Source: Acephala macrosclerotiorum
Lineage: Eukaryota > Ascomycota > Leotiomycetes > Helotiales > Mollisiaceae
Length of the DNA stretch: 16,572 bases
Reading direction: 5' to 3'
Assembly (NCBI GenBank): GCA_014904845.1
Contig: MU119839.1
Location: 1-16,572 of the forward strand
In this document: one piece after another, positions 1 through 9,658 of the stretch
Position numbering within the stretch: position 1 is the first letter of the stretch
Layout: each line of letters opens with the position of its first letter
Notes under the pieces: generated by a model
What the model was told of the DNA's origin: nothing
Seen by the model: only the letters and a program-made list of their open reading frames with translations
Database searches by the model: none
Translations under genes and position numbers: made by a program

Positions 1-1
1 A

Positions 2-92
<91 letters not shown>

Positions 93-109
93 ATATATAA
101 ATAAATAAA
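1..109. repeat. ATAA tetranucleotide microsatellite
   Basis: The window opens with uninterrupted ATAA/AAAT tetranucleotide units up to about position 95. One break (ATAT near 94-98) and two or three more imperfect units follow, to about 109. The array begins at base 1, so its true left end lies outside the window. It is a simple-sequence repeat with no coding content. Long uniform A+T arrays are prone to length error in assembly, so the copy number should be treated as approximate. Confidence 0.95.
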
Positions 110-3100
110 AATATTATAAAATATTAAAAGATTTATTATATTTAATCGATTATAATCGAGATTTTTAATTTTTTTATATAAATTATTTAATAATACGTAT
201 ATTAATATCGAATTAATATTATTAATTTAATTTTAATTTTTTATTAAAAATTATTAAACGTTATTAACGTTAAAAAAAATCGATTTATAACGTTAATTAT
301 TATTATTTTAATAAGCGAATTAATAGTATTAAAAATAAAATATATTTTATTTTAAAAAATATAAATATAATTTAAATCGTAATTTAAATTTTTTATATTT
401 TATATAAATTTTTTAATAAAATAAATTAATTAATAATAAAAATTTATTATAAAAATTTATTTTATTATTTTTAAAATATAAATTTATATTATTAATATTA
501 ATAATAAAATTCGAAAAAATTAAAAATAATAAATTTATTTAAAAATTAAACTTTTATGAAAATTAATAAAAATTTAATAATAATAATTATAAATTTAAAC
601 GATATTATTAATACGATAACGTATATTAAATCGATAATAATTTTTACAATATTTCTATAAAAATTAAAATTAATTATAATAAGAAATTAAAAAAATAAAA
701 ATATTTTTTTATTAAAAAATTAAATTTTTATTCGATTTAATTTAAAATTTTAATTAAAAAAAAATTATTATTAATATAATTTATTTTATTAATATTATTA
801 AAAAGAAATTTTATTATAAATACGAAAAAATTTTTTTATTGAAAATTTAATTATTTAAATATATTGATAAAAACTTTTATAATTTCGATTAATTTTATTA
901 AATTTTTTTATTAAAAATCGAAAAAATCAATAAATATAATATTAATAATATACGGAAAATTAATAAATATAATAAATAAAAAACAATTTTTTCGATTTAA
1001 TTATTTATAATAAATAATTTTTCGTTTTAACGATTTATTAAAATTTTAAATAATTTTATTATAAAATATATATACGCGATAATAAAAATTAAATTAAAAA
1101 TAAATAATAAATTATATAAAATATATATAGATTTTAATTATTTTCGTTTTTTAATCGATAGAAAATAAATATAATTTATATCGAATTAATTATAATTTTA
1201 AAAGTCGACGAATTAATAAAATTTAACGAACGAATTATTTTTATAATATATATACTCGAAATAATTAAAAAATAAAATATAATTAATAAAATTAAAATTC
1301 GTATATAAATAATTAAAAATTTCGATTTTAAGTTTTTTTTAAATAACGAGTTTTTATATTTATATTAAAAAAAATTAAATTATAAAAATTATATATTTAT
1401 TATTAATTTATACGAAAATTTAATAATATCGATTCGAGTTTTTATAAAAAACTCTCGTATTAAAAAAAAAATTTTATACGCGAAAAATATTAATTATATA
1501 TTTTTTATTATTTAAAAATCGTTAATTTATATTTAATATTTAATATATAAATATTTATAACGTTATTATAAATAAAATAAATTTCGTTATTATTACGAAT
1601 TTAAATTTTATCGATTTATTAATTAAACGAAAAATTAAATTAAAAATATATTAAAAATACGAAAAAAACGATTATTATATAATCGAATTAATTTCAAATA
1701 AAAACAAATAAAATTTAAACGAAATTATTTTATTTACAAATAAAAAAATATTAAATAATAATTAATTATTTTTTAATAATATTATTAAATTAATAAACGT
1801 TTTAAAAATCGTATTAAATAATAATATTTATATATTTATCGTAAATTTAAAATTCGTAATTTAATTCGAGATTTTAATTAACGAATTTATAATTTATTAA
1901 ATTAATAAAAATTTTATCGATTTTTTATTTAAATTATATATATTTGTTTTATTAATCGAAAATTAATAAAATATAAAAATCGTTAATAATAAATATTTTA
2001 TTAATATAAAAATTAAAAAATTATTAATAAAATATTAAATATTATATATAATAAAAACAAATTAAAATAAATAATTTAATTATTTTATATTTATAATTTA
2101 AAAAATAATTAAAATAAAATTTATTAATAAAACGACGATTTTCGATGTTTATTTAATATCGTATTAAAAAAAATTATAAAAACTCTTAAAAATATAATTT
2201 ATATTACGATTATTAATAAATTAAAATTTTTTGATTAATTTTTAATTTGAGAAAATTAATAAAATAAATTTATTATTATTAATTATTATAATTTAAAACG
2301 TTTTAAAATAATTTTTTAAAATTTTAAAAAAAAATTTATTTACGTTTAACGAATTATAAATTTAAAATTTTAATTATATTATTATTTCATTAAAGTTTTA
2401 TTAATAATATAATCGTTTTTTTAAAAATATTAAAAAATTATTTGCGATATTTACGTAAAATATTTATTTTATTCGTAAAAATACGTTTATATTTATTTTT
2501 ATTAAAGTTTTTTTTTTTTAAATATTCGTGAATTTATTTTTTTAATTATCGTATAAATAAATTTAAAATATTTATAATCGAAAAACGAATAATAATAATT
2601 AAAATTTCGTTTTTTTTCGAGATTTTAAATTTTTTTAAAATTTATTTAAAAATAATAAATTAATTTCGATTTTATATATCGTTTTACGTACAAATATTGA
2701 AATTATTATAATAATATAAAATATAAATAAAAAATTATAAAAAAAATAAAAAAAATAAAATTTTAAACGTATATTATATAAAAATTTATAAATTAAAAAA
2801 AAATATTATAAAATTTTTTTAAATTTATTTATTAAATAAATATATATTAATTTATTATAATTTAAATAAATTGCTTTTTTCTAAAATTAATATTTTTAAA
2901 AACGATTTTAAAATTATAGTTTTTTATTTTAAAAAAAATTATATTTTAATTTTAAATTTTTTTAATTAATTAATTTTCGCGATTTAATTCGTATTATTTT
3001 TAAATAAATTAATTTTTTTCGTTGAAAAATATTATAATTTTATTAAATTCGAAATAATATATTTAATATATATTTATATAAAACTTCGAATTATAATTTA

Positions 3101-4596
3101 AAATAATAAACGTTTTATTTAAATTTTAATAAATTATTTAATAATAAAAAATATTTATAATTAATTTTATTTTTTTATTTTCGACGTTATTAAAATCAAT
3201 ATAAAACTCGTTATAATTTTCGAATATTTTTTTTAATTTAATTTCGAAATAAAAAATATTTTTAAAAAATTGAATATTATATTAAATATTTTAAATAAAT
3301 TTAAAATTATTTTTTTAAAATTTTTTTTTAAAAATAATATTTTAAATAATTTTTATTTGCTTTTAAAAATTATTATTAATTTGAAATATAAATTACGATT
3401 TATAAAAAACTATATTAAAAACTATTATTTTTATAAAAATTTAAAAACTTTTATTTGAAATAAATAAATAAATTAATTTTTCGAAAAATTTAAATCGATA
3501 ATATATTTTTTTTTTATAAAATAATTTATTATTTTATATTTTTTATTAAAACTTTAATTGTTTTTATATTTTAAATAATATATTTTACGATATTTTTTTA
3601 AAAATTTATAATAAATATTATTTCGATTTTAAAAAAATAAAATAAAAATTATTAAATTTCGTAATTCGTAAATTAATAAAAAAATTAATCGAATATTTAA
3701 TATATTATTTAAATCGTTTTTATAATAAAACTTTATAATTTCCAATATACGATTTTTTATAATTAATTCGTATTAAATCGAAATTTTTCATGGTAATCGT
3801 AATTGATTTTATTTTAAACTTTTTAATTATAAAAATAATTATTTTATAAAAAATTTAAAATTTTAATTTTTTTAATTATTTAATATTAATATTTTATAAA
3901 TTCTTTAAAAAAAAACTATTTATTTCAAAATATATTATATATATAATTAAATAATAAATTAAAATTTTAATTATTATATTTATATTTTATAATTAAAAAA
4001 TATTAAATAATATTATTTTTAATTAAAATAAAAAATTCGTTTTCGAATTTTAATATATTATTTTCGAGTTTATAAATATAAAACTATAAATATTTATTAT
4101 TTAATATTTACAAATAAATAATTTATTAAAACAAATCGTATAAAAAATAAAAATTAATTTTTATTATTTTATTATATTTTATTTCGATTAATTATAAATA
4201 AATTATATTATTTTTTATTAAGTAATTATTAATAATATTTTTACGACAATTATTAATATTAATTCAAACGAAATTATTTTCAATTATAAAACGAATACAA
4301 TTTTATTATTTTTATATAAATTAAATTTTTTCGATATTTTTAAAATTATTCGAAAGTTTTATTAATAAAACATATAATTAATTATTGATTTTATTATTAT
4401 TTTTATTAAAAAGCGATATAATTTTAAATATAAATCGCTTATAATAAATATCGACGATTTAATATATATTAAACTTTATAAAAATTATAATTTTTTAAAT
4501 TACTCGAATTTAAAATTTATAAAATAATATATCGATTTTTTTTGTATTAAAAAACGAAAACTTATATAATAAATTAAAATTAAATAATATAAAATT

Positions 4597-4610
4597 AATC
4601 GACGTCGATT
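4597..4610. repeat. 14-bp perfect palindrome rich in CpG
   Basis: AATCGACGTCGATT reads the same on both strands and contains three CpG. It lies at the left end of a short CpG-dense patch (about 4597-4635) in otherwise A/T-only DNA. It could be a remnant of more G+C-rich ancestral sequence or a chance palindrome. No function is claimed. Confidence 0.6.
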
Positions 4611-4698
4611 TAAACGACGAATATAACAACGATTAAAAATTTTAAAATTTTAAAAAAATCGTAAATAAAAAATAAATTTAATACGATAATAAAAACAA

Positions 4699-4772
4699 TT
4701 TCAAGTATTTAATCAAATAAAAGAATTATAATAACGTATAAAATTAATAATACGAAATCGAATTACTTGAAA
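4699..4772. repeat. Inverted repeat with TTTCAAGTA / TACTTGAAA arms
   Basis: Nine-base arms at 4699-4707 and 4764-4772 are exact reverse complements, separated by 56 bases. Both arms keep a non-CpG C and G, which is uncommon in this arm of the window. The structure may be a remnant terminal or subterminal repeat of a decayed element, but nine bases in A/T-rich DNA is weak evidence. Confidence 0.35.
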
Positions 4773-6239
4773 ATATAAATAAATTTATTTAAAAATATAA
4801 AACTCGTATAATAAAATTTTCGACTCGAATTTATATACGTATTCGTTTAAAAAATTAATTTTAAATTTAAAAATAATAATTTAAACAATTATTTAAATTT
4901 TAAAATCGTTTTAAAAAAATGATTAATTTAAAAAAAATTTATATAATTTTAATTAATTAAAAAATTTTATTTTTGAATTTAATATATTTATTTTATTTAT
5001 TAATATTATTTCGTTTATTTATAATTTATTTATTTTACTTTTTTTTATAACGTTTTTATTTTTAATAATTATAATAATTTTATAATAATTTTCAATTTTA
5101 AAATTATTTTATTTTATTATACGTTTTATTTTTAAAAAATAATATATAACGTTTAATAACGACAATTTTAATATTTATAAATTTTTAATTTTTAATATAA
5201 ATTTTATTAAATTCGAAAAATATTTATTTATTTTTAATATATAAAAACAATATATTTTATTATTTTTAATAAATGAAAAATCGAATAATATTATTTATTA
5301 TTTTGTTTTTTTTAATTTTATTTCAAATAATAAAAATAAATTCGTTTTTAATTATAAAATAATTTACGAGTTTAATTATAAATATAAAATAAATTTTTCA
5401 AATATATTATTATTATTAATTTTTATTTTTTTATTTTTTTTATTAATTTTTTTAATAATTATAATAATTTTAATAATTTTTTTTATTTAAAATTAAATAT
5501 ATTTTATTAAAATTTTTTGCGATATATTAAATTTCTTTAATAAATATAAAAGAAATTTTTTTTATAAAAATATATAAAATTAATATATTAATTTTTTAAT
5601 TTTTTTATATTAAAAATAACAACGATATACAATTTATTAGTAAAATATATATTTTTTTTCGTATAAAAAAATATTATATTATTTATCGAAAAATTTTCAA
5701 AAACAAATTATTAATTTAATTTTATATTAATAATTTTTATTTTAAATATAATAATTTTTTTAATAATTTAAAATTTTTTATCGAGTAATTATTCGTCGAA
5801 TTAAATAAAAATAAATTTAAAAATATTAAAAATATTTTTATATTTATTTATTTAATTTTAATCGATATAATTTTATTTTAAATAAACGTCGATAAAATAT
5901 TATAAATAACGAAATAAATTTAATAAATTAAAATTAAAATTATTTGAAAATTAAATTATAAAATTTATTCGATTATAATTTATTTAATTGAAATTATAAA
6001 CAATATATTAATAAACTTATTAAAATTTATAAACGTTTTAATAAAAATATTTATAATATTTAAAAATACGAATTTAATTAATAAAATTAATATTAAAAAT
6101 AATATAATATATAAATTTAAAAAAAAAATCGAAAACGATATAAATAAATTATTTCGTTTTATTAAATAATTTAAAATCGAATAATATTCGTTTTTTAAAA
6201 ATTTAATAAAATTAATTTTTTATTATTAATTTAATTTTT

Positions 6240-6560
6240 TTTAAAAATTTAATATTATAACGATCGACGATAATAAATTCGACGTTTTAAAAAAAATTAA
6301 AAAAATTTTAAAAATTCATTTATAAATTATTATAATTATTACGATAAATTACGTAATAATCGATTCGATTATTTTACGATTTTTATCGATTTTCGATATT
6401 TTTATTAAATCGAAATAAAAATTAAATTCGTTCGATGTAAATACAATAAACGTCGACGAATAAAATAATAATAAAATCGAAAATAAAAACGCGAAAATTA
6501 ATAAAATTATTATTTTCAAAAAATATAATTTATTTCTCGATATTAATAAAATAAAAACTA
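6240..6560. other. CpG-dense patch in the A+T-rich arm
   Basis: CpG dinucleotides are visibly more frequent here than in neighbouring DNA. Examples are ACGATCGACGA near 6259, several TCGAT units around 6358-6400, and ACGTCGACGAA near 6450. The next arm segment (about 7020-7275) has almost none. If CpG is the context spared by the mutational process, local CpG density should echo the original G+C content. This patch would then be the most informative remnant of ancestral sequence on the left side. No reading frame survives. Confidence 0.45.
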
Positions 6561-8464
6561 ATAATTTAAATTAATTTTACAAATATTAAAAAACGTAATA
6601 AAATTTATTTATAAATATTTTTAATATTAAAATTTAAAAAAATTATATATTAAAAATTTTAAAAAAATATATTCGATTTTATTTTAAACGAAATATTTAT
6701 TAAAATCGAAAGTTTAATTAAAATTATTAATAAAAATTCGAGAATTCGATTTTATTATTTTTAAAATATAAAAAATTAATAAAATTTATAATACGAAAAA
6801 TATTTCGATTTAAAAATATTAAAATACGTCGAAAAATTCGTAAATATAATTATATAAAATAATTTATTATCGAGAATATAAATAAATTAAATTTTATATA
6901 TATTTATTTTATAATAAAATAATATAAAATTTTTTTATACGATTTTATAAAATAATTATAATTTTATAATTATATATTAATTTTTTTTATTTAATAATAA
7001 TTTTTATTTTTTATATAATCGAATTAATTTTTAATTTTTATTTTAATATTATATTATTTTTAAATCAATTTTTAAAAAAAAAAAATTTAAATTTAAAATT
7101 ATTATATAAAAAATATTATTTTTATTTATATTTTAAAATTTTAATAAATTTTTTTTTTAAAATTATATTAAATAAATAATTAAATTAAATAATAATAATA
7201 ATATATTTTTATTTTATTTTATTATAAAATATATATTTATTATATTTATAATAAATGAATTTTTAAAAATTTATAACGTTTTATAAAAATTTTAAAAGTT
7301 TAAATAATTAATATAATTCGATTTAAAATAATATAAAATAAATTTAAAAATAATTTATATATTTTTATAATTAAATTATTTAAATATTAATAATAAATAA
7401 TATTTAATATAATTTATATTTTATAAATATATTTTAATTTTTTTTTATTTTTACGTTTATTATATTTATTTTATATTCGATTAAAAATAATTATTATTTT
7501 AAATTTATTTTAAATTTATTTAACGATTTAAATTTAAAATTAAAATAATTTTTATAAATATAAAAAATAATTTATTTAAAAATTTTTTTTTTAAAATCGA
7601 ATAAATTATTAAAATTTTTAAATAAAAACGTATTTTTAATAAAATTTTATATTAAAAAATTTTTTATATTAAATTATTATAATCGATTTAATTAATTATA
7701 AATAATTATTAAAATTATATTTATTAAAAAAAAGATTTTAAAATTTTTTTTTTACGATTTATAATTTTTTAAATTTATATTATAATATTATTAATTATAT
7801 TTTTTTAATATAAATTTTATTAAACAATAAAAACTTTTTTTTAATAAATATAATTACGATTTATAATATTTTATAATTTATATTAAAAATATATAATAAT
7901 TATTAATTTAAATAAATTAAAATTAAAAATATAAATATTTTAAATATATTTTTAATTTATATTACAATTGTAATAAATTTATTAAATTTAATTATATAAT
8001 AATTTTAAATATTTAAAATATTTTAAATTAATTATAATATTTTTTATTTTTATATTTTATAAATTTTAATTTAATTAAATTTTTTAAATTTAAATTAATA
8101 AAATTTATAAAAATAATTATAAAAATAAAAATAAATTAAAAAAAATATATAAATATATTTTTATATTATAAAATTTAAACGAGTTTTTAATTATTAATAA
8201 ACGATATAAAAATAATTATAAAATTTAAAAAAATTTTATAAATAAAAATCGTTTTTATATGATTTTATATATAATATTTTATAATAATAAAAATAATATT
8301 TTTTATTATTTAAATATATTAAAATTATATAAATATATTATTTTTTAAATTTTCGAATTAAAAAAAAACTTTTTATTTTTTATAATAAAATATTATTATT
8401 TAATATTTTATATTTAAATAATTGAAAATTATATATAAATAAATATATATTTCGTTTTATTTTT

Positions 8465-8500
8465 CGAAAAAAAGCGTACTAAGTTTAATATAAAAGAGTG
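8465..8500. other. Left boundary of the normal-composition island
   Basis: Composition changes here within a few tens of bases, from nearly pure A/T with isolated CpG to mixed sequence with abundant CpA, TpG and CpC. A TATAAAAG motif lies at 8489-8496 on the plus strand. It is only suggestive of a TATA box, because such strings are common in A/T-rich DNA and no gene start follows nearby. The sharpness would fit an insertion junction or a strict edge of a mutated repeat. No target-site duplication or terminal repeat pairing with the right boundary was found by eye. Confidence 0.6.
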
Positions 8501-8504
8501 TAGT

Positions 8505-8514
8505 ACCGTACGGT
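8505..8514. repeat. 10-bp palindrome ACCGTACGGT
   Basis: This is a perfect 10-bp palindrome, just inside the island edge and immediately upstream of the larger CACGTG inverted repeat. It may be part of the same palindrome-rich regulatory or terminal structure. No binding protein can be assigned from sequence alone. Confidence 0.5.
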
Positions 8515-8590
8515 GGATCCTTGTTTCAGCTTCCGAATTGGTCACGTGACCTTATCACGTGATCAATTCGAAACGAGCTAAAACAGTTCC
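8515..8590. promoter_or_regulatory. Imperfect inverted repeat with two CACGTG cores
   Basis: The inner 35 bases (8535-8569) run from GAATTG to CAATTC and match their own reverse complement except at a few positions. Inside are two perfect palindromes: GGTCACGTGACC (8540-8551) and ATCACGTGAT (8554-8563). Similarity between the arms continues outward: TGTTTCAGCT on the left pairs imperfectly with the reverse complement of AGCTAAAACAG on the right. CACGTG is the known core site of bHLH regulators such as fungal Cbf1/Pho4-type proteins, so paired operators are one reading. A terminal or subterminal repeat of a DNA transposon or MITE is another. No intact gene is seen close by on either side, so neither is settled. 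Confidence 0.5.
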
Positions 8591-8594
8591 GACA

Positions 8595-8612
8595 AATGCG
8601 TTCGAACGCATT
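8595..8612. repeat. 18-bp perfect palindrome
   Basis: AATGCGTTCGAACGCATT is an exact 18-bp palindrome centred on TTCGAA, just downstream of the CACGTG inverted repeat. It could be a dimeric protein-binding site or a small cruciform. Its closeness to the larger inverted repeat suggests one composite structure. No regulator is assigned. Confidence 0.75.
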
Positions 8613-8641
8613 AAGTATCATACTATTACACTAAAGCCTTG

Positions 8642-8665
8642 GCGTGCCGACATGCGCCGGCATGC
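8642..8665. repeat. Short hairpin, 8-bp stem
   Basis: GCGTGCCG (8642-8649) pairs with CGGCATGC (8658-8665), with one G-T pair and an eight-base loop. It is an isolated G+C-rich stem with no U-tract, so it is not a recognisable terminator and not part of any RNA gene I can identify. Confidence 0.4.
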
Positions 8666-9101
8666 TAGGCCCGTAGGTGCCGATAAACCAATACTTTGAG
8701 TCACGTTGCGCACGATCACCCATGATGGCTCCCCTGCGTGGCCCCGGCTATACTTTCTTTGCCGATTTTGTCTAGGCGACCGTTCCTGCTCCCTTCCAAG
8801 GTTCACAATTCAGGTATTCTCCAAATTAAAATAGCAACTTAAGAGGTCTGAAAATGGCCCCACATTAAGATAAACTATGAGGAGGTGGATCACTGAGATC
8901 ACAATAGCAGGTAATAAGAATAAGTAAACCGTTTAGGAACTGAACCCAGACAGTTACGGAACTAATCTCGGCCCCTATACGGTTGCGAAGCAGGACCCTC
9001 TTCCTCTTAAGGAGGTAGGGCAAAAGCAGGGTTTCCACCATAACCGAGGTAATCTCATCGAATCAAAACCCTTCTTTCCCACACGGTTAGTCACATCGCC
9101 G

Positions 9102-9145
9102 CTCTGCTCAGGCGCTACTCACCCTCGCCTTACCCTCTGCTCAGG
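9102..9145. repeat. Imperfect direct repeat, 33-bp period
   Basis: CTCTGCTCAGG occurs at 9102-9112 and again at 9135-9145. After each copy the similarity continues loosely (GCTACTCA versus GTTACTCA). This looks like a partly decayed local duplication in a C/T-rich stretch. No function is apparent. Confidence 0.5.
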
Positions 9146-9317
9146 TTACTCAGTCACGTTCCTGATCTCGCTTCTATTAACCAATTACTATACCTGTGTT
9201 TCGTTTCACTGCCTTCTCTAGCTTTGTGCGCTGAGTTTGTGACATATCTGCTTCTCACAATTATTCACTAATCTAGTGCAAACAGACTGGATTACACAAA
9301 TACTCTTAATAAACTAA

Positions 9318-9485
9318 GCTGGGGTAACTCCGATAGACAGTGAAGGTGTTCTTGATGGCGAAGACATCGATGAGAGCTCTGATGAGGAATATGATGATGA
9401 GTCGGAACGCGTTGGACATGAACTAGTATTTTGTCTGCTGAAGTTGGGGATGGAGTTATCGCTTGGTGATTACAACATGCTTTGA
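9318..9485 (+). CDS. Possible exon remnant with acidic run, unrecognised
   Basis: A plus-strand frame stays open for 55 codons between TAA (9315-9317) and TGA (9483-9485). It has no ATG at its start; the only in-frame ATGs are near the end. Residues about 13-30 are strongly acidic (Asp, Glu and Ser, starting DGEDIDESSDEE). The tail is more hydrophobic and ends LGDYNML. An AG at 9317-9318 could be a splice acceptor, and a CTAAT-like branch motif lies further upstream. The coding reading rests on amino-acid texture alone. The opposite strand is also open over part of this span, so this may be non-coding or a shadow. It would be a terminal exon if real, convergent with the minus-strand gene. No family is recognised. 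Confidence 0.25.
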   Translation, partial: AGVTPIDSEGVLDGEDIDESSDEEYDDESERVGHELVFCLLKLGMELSLGDYNML

Positions 9486-9538
9486 AAGTCTACGTTTAAG
9501 CCATCATGATTTTTGACTCATGGACATCTGCAGATTCA

Positions 9539-9658
9539 GAAATTGGTGATGAGAAGAAGAGGAAGTTTGAGAGATGCAAATACATCAACCTTCTGACTTT
9601 CAACATTACACTGAACCACAACTTGTGCTTCCTTCTCTGCCATCTCAGATAATTTTCG
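9539..9658 (-). pseudogene. In-frame 40-codon extension past the stop of the minus-strand gene
   Basis: Directly after the TAA at 9661-9659, the same minus-strand frame stays open for 40 codons until TGA (9538-9536). The translation has a coding-like texture: RKLSEMAEKEAQVVVQ at its start, then alternating hydrophobic and charged residues, ending in LKLPLLLITNF. A single C-to-T change in a CpA context (CAA to TAA) would turn a Gln codon into this stop. That is the mutation favoured by RIP and fits the flanking decay. Alternatively the TAA is the true end and this is 3' untranslated sequence. An independent frame beginning at the ATG at 9643-9641 (35 codons) is a third, less likely reading. 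Confidence 0.35.

Larger units (their letters stand above)
110..8480. other. Gene-free A+T-rich arm with RIP-like decay (left)
   Basis: This stretch is almost entirely A and T, with stop codons scattered densely in all frames. The remaining C and G sit mostly in CpG (contexts such as TCGA, ACGA, ACGT, TCGT). Non-CpG survivors are sparse and typically occur as AAACT/AGTTT, CAA or TTG. CpC and GpG are almost absent. That distribution is seen directly. Known biology: RIP in filamentous ascomycetes converts C to T mainly in CpA and eventually leaves A+T-rich blocks. It is therefore inferred that this arm is old repetitive DNA mutated close to saturation. No transposon family can be recognised and no RNA gene or intact reading frame was seen. 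A 62-codon frame near 3270-3458 is of the length expected by chance and consists of Asn, Ile, Lys, Leu, Phe and Tyr. Confidence 0.85.
8613..9317. other. Island segment without a recognisable gene
   Basis: The segment has normal base composition, with stops in the plus frames. The longest minus frame (8618-8806) has no ATG at its start and no family resemblance that I can see. Short features include the hairpin at 8642-8665 and a C/T-rich zone with an imperfect duplication at 9102-9145. A CTAAT...TAG string near 9268-9276 resembles a fungal intron branch point and acceptor. The sequence could be intergenic DNA, an untranslated region or a gene remnant. Confidence 0.5.

Noticed and set aside
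3270..3458. 62-codon plus-strand open frame in the left A+T arm
   Set aside because: It begins at a non-ATG codon (TTG) and is made of low-complexity Asn/Ile/Lys/Leu/Phe/Tyr residues. Its length is easily reached by chance, and it has no codon or motif signal.
8618..8806. 62-codon minus-strand open frame in the island
   Set aside because: It starts at GTG, not ATG, and an in-frame stop lies immediately upstream. The composition is arginine-rich without a recognisable domain. Kept only as part of the unexplained segment.
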